Both the position numbers and the translations under genes were made by a program. Under the pieces are notes generated by a model that was not told where the DNA came from, made no database searches, and saw only the letters and a program-made list of their open reading frames with translations. DNA of 64,000 bases from an uncultured Bacteroidales bacterium (GTDB taxonomy: Bacteria > Bacteroidota > Bacteroidia > Bacteroidales > Bacteroidaceae), in NCBI GenBank assembly GCA_902778625.1, contig CACYYM010000003.1:1-64000 (forward strand), written 5' to 3'. This document shows positions 34,563 through 43,697 of this stretch, one piece after another. The stretch's first letter is position 1. Every line of letters begins with the position of its first letter.

Positions 34563-36545
34563 TTAGCGCCATGCGCTGAAGTTCGTTATCTTGCTGCGGA
34601 AGTCGCCTGTCTCCTGCAGGGGGAAGACGAGGGTGCGCATAATTCTGTAGGTGCTCTTCTTGTTGTCGGTGCGATGGCCTGTATCGGGCTTGAGGTTCTC
34701 CACGAGACGTCCGTCGGCATAAAGGCTGATGCCTTTGTTATCGCCCTTCAGCTGGATGGTCTCGCGCTTGCCGGGCTTGCCCTTATACTTGAAGGTGAAG
34801 AGATAGCCGTCGCGGCTGAAGCCGAGCATGCCCTTGATGGGGTCGGAAAGGTAGAACGTGCTGCGCTCGCTCGTGCAGAGCACGGTGCCAGGCTTCTCGT
34901 CGGCCCATTCGATAGTAAATTCAACGGTATAGGGATAGCCAATCTGGTGGATGTTGAAGATTGAAGATTGAGCATTGAAGATTTGCGTCTTGGGCTTCAG
35001 GTCGATGTGGTTGACCATGCTCTTGCGGCCTATCTCGTCGGTGAGAGGTCCATCGCTGAGCATGCCTGCAAAACTCGTCCACTCGGCGTATGCTGCATCT
35101 GTGGTGTCGCGAAGGGCGTTCCAGCATTTCTCGCTGATGATTTGCATGGCAGGCAGGATGCGGTCGTGGCAGTCGCCAACGGAAATGCCATTCTTGATGA
35201 AGTCGTTCCAGAGTGCGAACATGCCGCCGTCGATGAGCGGGTCTTGATGGTCGAAACGCTTGTCGCGGATGATCGAGGGATTCCAGTTCTTGAAGAGCCA
35301 ACGGGTGTTGAGGTAGTCGTTGTAGTAGCCGGCTGCGGGCACGATGTAGATGAAGGCGTCGGGAATGGAAATCATGTGGAAGCCCTGCTTGTGCATCTCC
35401 ACGGGATCAGCGTAACCGTTGTACCAAAGGCTCATCAGCACGCCGTCGGAAGGCACTGGCGTCACGCCCTTGGCATGCGTCAGGCTTCCCCAGAAGACGG
35501 GCTGCTTGCCGTACTTCTTGACCTCATTGCAGAGGTGGACGATGAGTTCACGGAAGCGCTCGCAGATGGCAGAGTCCTTGTTGCTGTACTCGTCCGTGCC
35601 GATATGGAAGCGGGGGCAGCAGAAGACAGGGTCGGGGCCGCCGAGGTACTCGGCATAGAGGCTGTCGAGGAACGGAATGAGCTCGGGGTTCTCGAGGTCG
35701 AGGTGTGCGTCGTCGTACTTCTTGGCGGCCAGCGACGGACGGTAGTGCGTGAAAGCGAGGCTGTGAGCCGGCACATCGAACTCAGGGATAATCTCCACGC
35801 CCATCTTCTCGGCATAGCGGATGAGGTCGCGCATCTCCTGCTTCGAGTAGCTGCCGTCGATGGCGGTAAGGCCGGGGAAGAAGTCGCTCTCCATGCGGAA
35901 GGCAGCGTAGGTGTCGTCCCAACTGCTCTCAAATTGGTCAAAGAATCCATTGTCGTTGAGGTGCAGCTGGAGCGTGTTCATCTTGTAGTACGACATCACG
36001 TTGACCAGCGAATAGAGGTAGCTCAAAGGATAGAACTTGCGTGCCGCATCAATCATGAAGCCGCGGATGGGGTAGTCGGGCTTGTCGGTGATGGTGAGGC
36101 AAGGAAATGTTCCCTTTGTTATCACGCCAGCATTGTTCTTAGCGAAGTGTGTGTCCTTCATCTGGAGCAACGTCTGCGCTCCCCACAAAGCACCTTGGGG
36201 CGTAGCGGCTTGAACGGTGATGCCTTTCGGAGAGATTGTCAGACGATAGCCCTCGTTGCCAAGCTTGGCCTTCTTGGCTTCCTTTTGAGAGAGGAGAGAG
36301 AGGAAGATGGAAGAGCTTGTGCCTTTCTTCTGCAGAGAGGTCGGGGCATTCCATGCTTTTCCCAAGTACTCTGCCACAAATTGCAGGGAAGCATTGTTGT
36401 AGGCGACATTTGTGATGCTCGACACCTCGACGGTGCCTTCGGCCAGTTTCGTCTCTTGTACAGTTGGAATGCAAAGAGGCTGTGCTACTACCTGTCCGAT
36501 ACCAAGGAAGAAGAGCAGCGAGAAGAGCTTTGTTTTGATGTTCAT
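34563..36545 (-). CDS. Secreted GH20 beta-N-acetylhexosaminidase
   Basis: 660 residues, signal peptide ending near QVVAQ. An N-terminal alpha/beta domain (about 25-150) precedes the GH20 barrel, with the substrate-assisted pair Asp318-Glu319 (FHIGTDEYSN) and the HLNDNGFF and EIIPEFDVPAHS strands. It removes terminal GlcNAc or GalNAc. A C-terminal beta-sandwich (about 530-650) looks like a LamG-type sugar-binding domain. The link between the two, TQIFNAQSSIFNIHQI, is encoded by a dispersed repeat (34953-34985). It starts 33 bp after the AddB-like stop. Confidence 0.94.
   Translation of the reverse strand: MNIKTKLFSLLFFLGIGQVVAQPLCIPTVQETKLAEGTVEVSSITNVAYNNASLQFVAEYLGKAWNAPTSLQKKGTSSSIFLSLLSQKEAKKAKLGNEGYRLTISPKGITVQAATPQGALWGAQTLLQMKDTHFAKNNAGVITKGTFPCLTITDKPDYPIRGFMIDAARKFYPLSYLYSLVNVMSYYKMNTLQLHLNDNGFFDQFESSWDDTYAAFRMESDFFPGLTAIDGSYSKQEMRDLIRYAEKMGVEIIPEFDVPAHSLAFTHYRPSLAAKKYDDAHLDLENPELIPFLDSLYAEYLGGPDPVFCCPRFHIGTDEYSNKDSAICERFRELIVHLCNEVKKYGKQPVFWGSLTHAKGVTPVPSDGVLMSLWYNGYADPVEMHKQGFHMISIPDAFIYIVPAAGYYNDYLNTRWLFKNWNPSIIRDKRFDHQDPLIDGGMFALWNDFIKNGISVGDCHDRILPAMQIISEKCWNALRDTTDAAYAEWTSFAGMLSDGPLTDEIGRKSMVNHIDLKPKTQIFNAQSSIFNIHQIGYPYTVEFTIEWADEKPGTVLCTSERSTFYLSDPIKGMLGFSRDGYLFTFKYKGKPGKRETIQLKGDNKGISLYADGRLVENLKPDTGHRTDNKKSTYRIMRTLVFPLQETGDFRSKITNFSAWR
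34953..34985 (-). repeat. Dispersed repeat, family A, inside the GH20 gene
   Basis: GTTGAAGATTGAAGATTGAG and the bases to 34985 repeat GATTGAA. On the coding strand it encodes IFNAQSSIFN, residues about 520-532, between barrel and sandwich domains. Confidence 0.8.
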
Positions 36546-36578
36546 TGTTGTTATGTTTTAGGGTTTATTATTCGTAGT

Positions 36579-39362
36579 TTATAGTTTCTTTCCACAGATT
36601 TGCCTGAGCTTGCAGTACTCGCAGACTTTAGCGTCTGTCGTGCAAGTGAAAGGTTGTTCAGGATTGAATATATCGTTAAGCACTTCCTGTAATCCCTCCT
36701 TGAAAGGTTCGGCATATTGGCCCCGGAAGTCATCGACCACATTTCCCTTGATGACAATCGATGGGTTGTAGTCCTCCTGACTTGCCTTGATTGGGAAGAA
36801 TAGCACAGGTTGGATGGGCAGAGTCGTCTCTTTTTCCTGCATCTCGGCCAAGGCATAAAGGAAGGTCTGGAAGATGTAGCTGTCTTTAATCTTATACGAG
36901 CCTGTTTTATAGTCAACAATGCGCAACTTGCCATCCATCTCGTCAATGCGGTCAATGCGTCCACCGACTTTGACATTGAACAATGAAGATTGAAGATTGA
37001 ACATTATCGCCCGTTCCTTTTCGGCTCCTATGATGCGGAAAGGCGTATGCTTAGCATCGTAATGAATAAGTTTCTGAAGATAACTCAGCAAGACATCGTA
37101 GGCGATGAGTGTTGTGCCCTTGTATTTGTTGCCTTTTGCAATCTCCGTTGCATTTGTGAAGCGTTGCTTGAATTCTGTCATGCGGTCGAAGTCCTCTACT
37201 GGATGGAACCAGCAAACATCGAAGGCTATGTGGAGCATCGGTTCTAGCACTTTGGGCTCGCCAAGCATGTCGGCTGTGATGGTATCTGTGCCATAATGCT
37301 TCTGCAGCCAGTCATAGAAGAACTCAGCTGTGTCGTGGAAGATGGTGCCGATGATGTCGGCAGAGATTCCTTCTTCTGGGTCGTCTTCGCGTCGAATGCA
37401 CAAAACATTATCCAGATAGAATTGCATTGGGCACGCTATATATGCGTTGATGGCAGAAGGACTGAGCATGAGGTGCTCACCGTCTGGCACGTTCTGGTCA
37501 TAACGATGCCGTAAATGTTCCATCACCTCCTGTGTCTTCTCGACCAGGATGGGTTGTGTCTCCTTTACCTTTGGCTCGCTTCTCAACCAACGCGTCTTGA
37601 TGGGAATATCCGTCTCGGCAAGCATTTGTCTCAAAAAGCGCGACATTTCGTGCTGATTGCCTTCGTTCGTGCTCTCGTTATATACGCAAGTCAAGTGCTC
37701 GCAGCGCTGCACGAGACGGTAGAAGTAGTAGGCATAGACGGCGATGCGATGCCTTTGTGTCGTCAGGCCGAACGCTTCTCGAAGTGTCTCTGGAATGAAC
37801 GAGTTGGCATGGGCGCTGCGTGGCAAATTGCCTTCCTCAACGGAGAGCAAAAGCATGCTCTCGAAGTCCAGGCAACGTGTCTCGAGCATTCCCATCATCT
37901 GAAGGCCTCTATCGGGTTCGCTATGAAACGGAATTTTGGTGCTCGTCATCATCTGTCGCAGCAAACGACGAAGGGTGAGAAGATTCGGGATAAGGGAATA
38001 GGGATTGACAATTAAGTCCTTCAACAGGCATAGCATCCTGTCGATACGGAAGACGGTCTCGCTATAGAGTTGTTCGAAGAGGTTCGGCTCCTCAATCTGT
38101 GCATAGTGAAGAGCAATCTGCCGCAGGAGTTTGAGTAGATAGTCGAGCAGTTCTTTTGTACCGCTGCCGTGGTATTCAAAGCAATCCTCTTCGTTAAGTA
38201 GCTCAAAGAGCGGCTGCCTTCGCAATGTCTGTACGAAAGGATAGCGGAAATGTTTGCGGTCTTTATCGTAGCCCTCTGTCTGCAACTTCAGCAAAGCCAT
38301 GATGATGCCGTAAATCGGTGTATCGGCAATAGGGAAGCCCATCGTGACGTTCACTTCGTTTGCAGACTCGGGAATGGTGTGAAGAACGGGTTGCATCAGG
38401 GCTTCGTTGCAAAGGATAACGGCATCTCCATTCCAGGTGTTGACATATCTGGCTGCTGCATTATCTGTTGAGCAGGCGATGAATGTCACATCGCGAAGGT
38501 GGCTGAAGTTGTCGAAAGGCTCAGGCTCGCTAATGGCGTTGGGGAAGTTGCGAAGGTTCTTCTTCATGAAGTAGCCTGCCTCGTAGTCTTTCTCCTTGTC
38601 GCAGTAGAAGATGTCGTAGTCCCAATAGAATCGCGCCTTGCCCTCTCGTTGGATGAGGTTCAGCATCGCTTCCTCTACATTGTTCAAGACGTTGAAGCCT
38701 GCAAAGACGACGGCCCGCTTGCCTTCAAGAAGCTTTTTGACAAGGTTGTCGTCGGCTTGCATCTGCTCTGTGACATATCGGTAGAGTGCGCCTTCCCAAA
38801 GCTTGCCTTCAGCAAGAAGGCGTTCGTGGAGCTTTGTGTAAATCTCGAACATATGGCTCCAGGTGTGCAGGAATTTCTCTTGTAGCAGTGTGCTCTTCTC
38901 TAAGGAGAAACGGCCGAAGAAATGTTCCAAGGCTTTGCGTTGTTTCTCTTCAAGATAGTCGATGTTCTTGAGGCGTTCTTGGTCGGCAATGTTGGTGAAG
39001 ATGGCTTCTGCGTTTGCCAAGTGTTTGTCGATATCGTCGAAGTCTGCCATCAGCACTTCGCCCCAACTCCAAAACTCGTCGAGCGTTTCGGTATAGTCTG
39101 CTCCGAGCACTTCCTGCATAACACCATAAAGCTGGAAGATGCATTCTATGGGATCTGCCACTTGAATAGGTGTGAGCGATTGGAAAAGGTCGCCCATCAT
39201 GCAGTAATGTGGCGCCCATACGGGTTTGTTGCTCTGCAGGGCAAACTCACGACTGAGGAACATGCCAGCACGTTTTCCGGGAAAGACAACTGTCACATCG
39301 CGCATATCGTTCGTGAAGTGCGCAAGCATATCGGCTGCTATGATGTTGAGGAAACTTTTCAT
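36579..39362 (-). CDS. AddB-like helicase-nuclease subunit (PD-(D/E)XK, iron-sulfur)
   Basis: 927 residues. The N-terminal half resembles the inactive helicase half of AddB/RecC-type proteins (VTVVFPGKRAGMFLSREF). The C-terminal third is a PD-(D/E)XK nuclease: SPSAINAYIACPMQFYLDNV, GTIFHDTAEFFYD and LRIVDYKTGSYK (catalytic Asp and Lys). The first Cys (ACPMQ) with the terminal CEYCKLRQIC gives the four-Cys iron-sulfur staple of AddB. With the AddA-like protein 13 bp upstream it should process double-strand DNA ends for recombination. The repeat-encoded FNLQSSLFNVK (residues about 787-797) lies within the nuclease domain before VGGRIDRIDEMDG. Confidence 0.88.
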   Translation of the reverse strand: MKSFLNIIAADMLAHFTNDMRDVTVVFPGKRAGMFLSREFALQSNKPVWAPHYCMMGDLFQSLTPIQVADPIECIFQLYGVMQEVLGADYTETLDEFWSWGEVLMADFDDIDKHLANAEAIFTNIADQERLKNIDYLEEKQRKALEHFFGRFSLEKSTLLQEKFLHTWSHMFEIYTKLHERLLAEGKLWEGALYRYVTEQMQADDNLVKKLLEGKRAVVFAGFNVLNNVEEAMLNLIQREGKARFYWDYDIFYCDKEKDYEAGYFMKKNLRNFPNAISEPEPFDNFSHLRDVTFIACSTDNAAARYVNTWNGDAVILCNEALMQPVLHTIPESANEVNVTMGFPIADTPIYGIIMALLKLQTEGYDKDRKHFRYPFVQTLRRQPLFELLNEEDCFEYHGSGTKELLDYLLKLLRQIALHYAQIEEPNLFEQLYSETVFRIDRMLCLLKDLIVNPYSLIPNLLTLRRLLRQMMTSTKIPFHSEPDRGLQMMGMLETRCLDFESMLLLSVEEGNLPRSAHANSFIPETLREAFGLTTQRHRIAVYAYYFYRLVQRCEHLTCVYNESTNEGNQHEMSRFLRQMLAETDIPIKTRWLRSEPKVKETQPILVEKTQEVMEHLRHRYDQNVPDGEHLMLSPSAINAYIACPMQFYLDNVLCIRREDDPEEGISADIIGTIFHDTAEFFYDWLQKHYGTDTITADMLGEPKVLEPMLHIAFDVCWFHPVEDFDRMTEFKQRFTNATEIAKGNKYKGTTLIAYDVLLSYLQKLIHYDAKHTPFRIIGAEKERAIMFNLQSSLFNVKVGGRIDRIDEMDGKLRIVDYKTGSYKIKDSYIFQTFLYALAEMQEKETTLPIQPVLFFPIKASQEDYNPSIVIKGNVVDDFRGQYAEPFKEGLQEVLNDIFNPEQPFTCTTDAKVCEYCKLRQICGKKL
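36974..37003 (-). repeat. Dispersed repeat, family A, inside the AddB-like gene
   Basis: ATTGAACAATGAAGATTGAA and the bases to 37003. On the coding strand it encodes MFNLQSSLFNV. Confidence 0.8.
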
Positions 39363-39375
39363 GCGTCTTTATCCT

Positions 39376-42300
39376 TTAGTCTTTGACGGGCACTGGTCCT
39401 TTGCCCATAATGTACCAGAGGTAACCTTGCACATCGTGTTTGGGGTACATCTGCTGCAGGAGTTTCATGTATGCTTTTACCTGATCATAGTAGAGGCGGC
39501 TTGGATGTCCGAACTTATAGTCGATGACGGTGATGCTGTTGTCCTTCATCACCACTCTGTCCGGCCGGAGCACGCAGGGCAGCCCGTCTTTCTCGTTTAT
39601 GCTGGCGATGGCACATTCATTGTATACGGTATTCTCTTTGCTGAACCACGAAGCGACGAGCGAGTTGCGGAAGCCTTCGTTGATACGTTTCGTGATGGCT
39701 TCCCAGTTTTCGTCCTCGCCGATGATGCCTTCCTGGCGAGCTGCGTCGAGCGTTTCTTCGATCTGACCGACATCTTCTATGCGGCTAAGCACTTCGTGCA
39801 TGCGTTTGCCTATCTCGCGTTGCGACAGTTTAGTGACCATTGTCTCTTGGCCATCGTCTGTTGTCATCCGTTGCAGGTAGTCCTGTGCCTGATTGCTTTG
39901 CAGGAAGTATAGCATCGGATTCCTTGTCACGACCTTTACGTCGATGGCATCTTCCATGCGATGCTCGATGCGGAGGCGGTTGGTTTCCTTATCTTCCTTG
40001 CTCTCTTCCTTAGCTTTTATAAGGGGCTGTCCCACTTCATACTCAAAGCAGACCTCATCCATATCGTTGCTGTCGTTCTTCAGCGTCTTGTAGATAAGTT
40101 CTCCTGCTGTGTTGGCCTTTGTCTGTCCCCAAACATAGAGGTTGCATTGGGCTCGTGTGAAGGCAACATAAAGCGTGTTGAGTGCATCCACCCGCCGCTC
40201 CAGGTGTTCCTCATCGTAGATGGGGGCAAAGACGGACGTCCTTACTGCTTTCGAGAATGTCGAGATGGGCAATGCACCCAGCTCGTTGTACGGGGCGATG
40301 TTCGTCTCGCACCAGAGCATGTCGCCCAAGCGGTCTTTCTCGATTTCCCAGTGGCTGAAAGGCAGCAGCACGGTGTGGAACGCCAGTCCCTTCGATTTGT
40401 GAATGGTGAGGATACGAACGCCAGCCGCAACTGAGTCGGGCACGGAGCGATAGCGCAGCTTCTCATCCCAAGCGGTGAGGAAGGTCTGAATGTCTGGTGC
40501 TCCGGCTTTGCGGAGGTGGTTCTGCAGCTCGTCGAAAAAAGTCAGCACGTAGATGTCTTCATTTTTGATGCTGCTGAGCGAGAAGATGCGCCACAGCCTT
40601 TCTGCCAGGAGATAGAGGGGCAGTTGCATCAGTTCGTCGCGATGTGCGGTGAACGCTTCGGGCAGGACGTCTTCTGCTTTTTGCAGAGCGATGCTTTGGA
40701 CGGAGGTGTCGGTCTTTCCGAGTGCGTCGCGAAGGTAGTGGTGCATGAGGTACTTCTCCGAGATGCCGTCGGTGTGGTTTTTGTCGATAAGCAGACGCAG
40801 AGCTGCAATCAGCATCTGCACGCTTGTTGACGCTTCGAGCAGGAAGGCTTCGTCGCTGACGAGTCGTATGTCGGGAGCGAACGTGGCGAATCCTTCGATG
40901 AGTTGTTGTGCCATCAGGTTCGTGCGGACCAGGATGGCTATCTCGCTGAGGTCGAGGCCGCCTGCCCGTAGCTGTCGAATCTGAGCAGCCATGTCGCAGA
41001 CGGTGTTCTGCACGTAATCTTCGTTGTCTTTCTGGAGTCTTATCTTTACATGGCCCAGCCCGTCTTCCTTGTCTTTCTGTTGCTTGACGTCGCTGTATAT
41101 GTGGCTCAGTTTGATTGGCGCATCGGGGGCAATGCCGTCGAGAATTGTTGCGGCAAGCGGGAAGAAGGTGTTGTTGAAGTCGACGATGATTTGATGGCTG
41201 CGATAGTTGACGTTGAGGGGCTCCTGGTGGATGTGGTAGCTCTGCAGTTTCGGTTCGTTCTCGATGCCGTAGAGAATCTTCCAGTCGCCGTTTCGCCATC
41301 GGTAGATGCTTTGTTTGATGTCGCCCACGAGCATTCCCTGTCCGCCGGAAGCGAGTTTTTCGAAGAGCAGCTTCTTGAAGTTCTCCCATTGCATTCGGCT
41401 TGTGTCCTGGAACTCGTCGATCATCACTCTGTCTATGTAGGTGCCGATCTTTTCGAAGATGAAAGGTGAGTCGCTGCCCTCCACCATTTTGCTGAGCAGT
41501 GCTGGTGTTGAGCTGAGTGTGAAGCGGCCAGCATCGCCCTCAATCTCGCGAGCCCTTTGGTCTATGTTTTCCAGAAGGCGTAGCAGACCGAGGTGTCGCA
41601 GGGCAAGTGTTGCGGAGTGGTATTCCTTGAGACACTCAGGGTAGAGTGCAAGCAGCCGCGAATAGGCATTCTGCACTTCAGCTTCCTTTGCGTAGTATGT
41701 CTTGAACTTTATCGCCTCTGCTGTTTTCGTCGGCCCTTCGCTTTCCATTGTCCGGGCTTTTGTCAGGAACGAGCGGATGTTCTTTCCGTAGGTGATTTGG
41801 CTGAAGTCGTCTATCAGGCTCATTACTTCGTCCACAGCCTTCTTGACCTCTTCCTCTGCGCGATTCTTGATGGCGAACATCTTGCTCTTGAAGGCCTTGA
41901 TGGCTTCCGGATCGCTGATGCGCTTGAGTTCGTCCTCGCTCTTTCGCTGATAGTCTTCCTTGAAGATGTTGCCGGCAAAGGCTTTGAGAGGCGTCGTGAT
42001 GTCCCACCTGTCGCCGTTGTCGAGCTGTTCGCGGACGTAGTCCAGCACCCAACGCTCCACTTCTGGTTGCTCGTCCATTGTTTCAATGAGGCTATCGACG
42101 GCATTGTCAATCACGTCGTCGTGCGAGAGTTCAACCTGCAGGTTGGCTGCAAGTCCGAGCTCTCGAGCCATGTTGCGGAGGATGCTTTGGAAGAACGAGT
42201 CGATGGTCTCGACGCGGAAGTGCGAATAGTCGTGCAGGATGGCGGTCAGCGCCTTGCCAGCCTGTTCCCTGACCTGTTCTTCGGTGATGGAAATGCCGGC

Positions 42301-42552
42301 CTGTGCAAAGCGTTTCTTGAGGGCGTTCATGTACTTGCGCGAGCCCTTCAGCCCCATCTTTAGGCCGTAGAGTGTCTCCAGGATGCGGCTCTTCATCTCG
42401 GCTGTCGCCTTGTTCGTGAAGGTAACGGCAAGGGTATGCTTAAACTCCTGCTCGGCACCGGGCTTCAGCAGCGCTTTAATGTACTCGATGGCAAGGGCAA
42501 ATGTCTTGCCCGAACCGGCCGAAGCTCTGTATATCGAGAGGGATTGGTTCAT
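39376..42552 (-). CDS. AddA-like UvrD/RecB-family helicase-nuclease
   Basis: About 1058 residues from the ATG at 42552; the longer frame to 42750 would include the promoter and repeat array 4. Superfamily 1 helicase motifs are in order: Walker A ASAGSGKT (residues 10-17), VMIDEFQDTSRMQWENF (motif II), MLVGDIKQSIYRWRNGD (III), VLTIHKSKGLAFHTVLLPF (V) and LYVAFTRAQCNLYVWG (VI). The C-terminal nuclease has ITVIDYKFGHPSRLYYDQVK. Together with the AddB-like partner it forms an end-resection enzyme. Both lead the minus-strand run that continues into GH20-GH92-GH127, an unusual pairing. Confidence 0.92.
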   Translation of the reverse strand: MNQSLSIYRASAGSGKTFALAIEYIKALLKPGAEQEFKHTLAVTFTNKATAEMKSRILETLYGLKMGLKGSRKYMNALKKRFAQAGISITEEQVREQAGKALTAILHDYSHFRVETIDSFFQSILRNMARELGLAANLQVELSHDDVIDNAVDSLIETMDEQPEVERWVLDYVREQLDNGDRWDITTPLKAFAGNIFKEDYQRKSEDELKRISDPEAIKAFKSKMFAIKNRAEEEVKKAVDEVMSLIDDFSQITYGKNIRSFLTKARTMESEGPTKTAEAIKFKTYYAKEAEVQNAYSRLLALYPECLKEYHSATLALRHLGLLRLLENIDQRAREIEGDAGRFTLSSTPALLSKMVEGSDSPFIFEKIGTYIDRVMIDEFQDTSRMQWENFKKLLFEKLASGGQGMLVGDIKQSIYRWRNGDWKILYGIENEPKLQSYHIHQEPLNVNYRSHQIIVDFNNTFFPLAATILDGIAPDAPIKLSHIYSDVKQQKDKEDGLGHVKIRLQKDNEDYVQNTVCDMAAQIRQLRAGGLDLSEIAILVRTNLMAQQLIEGFATFAPDIRLVSDEAFLLEASTSVQMLIAALRLLIDKNHTDGISEKYLMHHYLRDALGKTDTSVQSIALQKAEDVLPEAFTAHRDELMQLPLYLLAERLWRIFSLSSIKNEDIYVLTFFDELQNHLRKAGAPDIQTFLTAWDEKLRYRSVPDSVAAGVRILTIHKSKGLAFHTVLLPFSHWEIEKDRLGDMLWCETNIAPYNELGALPISTFSKAVRTSVFAPIYDEEHLERRVDALNTLYVAFTRAQCNLYVWGQTKANTAGELIYKTLKNDSNDMDEVCFEYEVGQPLIKAKEESKEDKETNRLRIEHRMEDAIDVKVVTRNPMLYFLQSNQAQDYLQRMTTDDGQETMVTKLSQREIGKRMHEVLSRIEDVGQIEETLDAARQEGIIGEDENWEAITKRINEGFRNSLVASWFSKENTVYNECAIASINEKDGLPCVLRPDRVVMKDNSITVIDYKFGHPSRLYYDQVKAYMKLLQQMYPKHDVQGYLWYIMGKGPVPVKD

Positions 42553-42581
42553 AAAACGCCGATTTTTCTTCCTTTTGTATG

Positions 42582-42589
42582 CAAAGATA
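42582..42589 (-). promoter_or_regulatory. -7 box for the AddA-like gene
   Basis: TATCTTTG followed by CATAC on the minus strand, 30 bp before the ATG at 42552. Confidence 0.7.
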
Positions 42590-42602
42590 ATAAAAAATGT
42601 TG

Positions 42603-42610
42603 TACCTTTG
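42603..42610 (+). promoter_or_regulatory. -7 box toward panB
   Basis: TACCTTTG followed by CAG on the plus strand, 13 bp from the divergent box. It implies a leader of about 260 bases for panB that contains array 4 and a 15-codon basic frame at 42672-42719. Confidence 0.6.
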
Positions 42611-42700
42611 CAGTCCGGAAGCAGAATTTCTTCCGAAGAAAACAGAATTTGACAAAACAGAGGGACAAACGATGTGCTCTCGACAGTGGAAACGAAAACG

Positions 42701-42776
42701 TCGCCTGCGGAAATGCTAAACGCCGCACGCGGAAATGGCCAACGCCGCACGCGGGGATTGCAATCGCCGCACGCGG
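42701..42776 (+). repeat. GC-rich 22-bp phased array 4 (4 units)
   Basis: Cores begin at 42701 (degenerate TCGCCTGCGG), 42723, 42745 and 42767 (CCGCACGCGG), exactly 22 bp apart. Unlike the other five arrays it lies between divergent genes, within the inferred panB leader, and has no long T-run. Confidence 0.85.
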
Positions 42777-42878
42777 AATTTTAGGCCTCGGTTAACGCTG
42801 TTGAATATCAGTGACTTAGAAAATTCGTAAATCCCAACACGATAAACTCAACTTAAAATCATAAAAAATCTTTACAAA

Positions 42879-43697
42879 ATGGCAGGATATTTGGTAAGCG
42901 ATACGAGAAAGGTGACAACGCATCGGCTCGTCGAAATGAAGGAACAGGGACAGCAGATTGCCATGCTGACATCATACGACTATACGATGGCTCAGCTGGT
43001 TGACCAAGCCGGCATCGACATCATCCTCGTTGGCGACAGCGCAAGCAATGTAATGGCCGGAAATATGACGACACTGCCCATCACCATCGACCAGATGATT
43101 TATCATGCCCGCAGCGTGACACGCGGCGTGAAGCGTGCTTTGGTAGTCTGCGATATGCCCTTCGGAACGTATCAGGTGAACCCTACAGAGGGTGTGAAGA
43201 ACGCCATCCGCATCATGCAGGAAAGCGGTTGCGACGCCCTAAAGCTTGAGGGTGGGGTAGAGATACAGGACACGATTCGTGCCATTCTCGATGCAGGCAT
43301 CCCAGTGATGGGACATCTGGGCTTGACACCTCAGAGCATCAACAAGTTCGGCACCTATGCCGTGCGCGCCAAAGAAGAAGCAGAGGCTCAGAAACTGCTC
43401 AGCGATGCCAAGCTGCTCAACGACTTGGGCTGCTTTGCCATTGTCCTTGAAAAAATACCGGCTGCCTTGACCCAGAAGGTATGCGAGCAGGTGAAAGTGC
43501 CCGTCATCGGTATCGGCGCAGGTCAAGCCGACGGTCAGGTCCTCGTGGTTCACGACATGCTGGGCATGAACAAAGGCTTTTCGCCCAAATTCCTCCGCCG
43601 CTATGCCGACCTCTCCGAAGTCATTACAGATGCTGTCGGACAATACATTACCGACGTCAAGAACTGCGATTTCCCGAACGAGGACGAGTCGTATTAG
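42879..43697 (+). CDS. panB: 3-methyl-2-oxobutanoate hydroxymethyltransferase
   Basis: 272 residues, full family length. It catalyses the first committed step of pantothenate synthesis, adding a hydroxymethyl group from methylene-tetrahydrofolate to ketoisovalerate in the cytosol. Signatures are [48 protein letters not shown] (metal Asp), [30 protein letters not shown] and [20 protein letters not shown]. The stop codon overlaps that of the convergent PAP2 gene by 2 bp. No panC or panD is in the window. Confidence 0.97.
   Translation: MAGYLVSDTRKVTTHRLVEMKEQGQQIAMLTSYDYTMAQLVDQAGIDIILVGDSASNVMAGNMTTLPITIDQMIYHARSVTRGVKRALVVCDMPFGTYQVNPTEGVKNAIRIMQESGCDALKLEGGVEIQDTIRAILDAGIPVMGHLGLTPQSINKFGTYAVRAKEEAEAQKLLSDAKLLNDLGCFAIVLEKIPAALTQKVCEQVKVPVIGIGAGQADGQVLVVHDMLGMNKGFSPKFLRRYADLSEVITDAVGQYITDVKNCDFPNEDESY

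Noticed and set aside
34968..36584. 538-codon plus-strand frame opposite GH20
   Set aside because: It is the antisense of a gene with full GH20 motifs, has no signal or recognisable domain, and reflects GC-biased codon third positions.
42553..42750. N-terminal extension of the AddA-like protein
   Set aside because: It would be translated from the promoter and repeat array 4; the helicase start MNQSLSIYRASAGSGKT at 42552 follows a -7 box.
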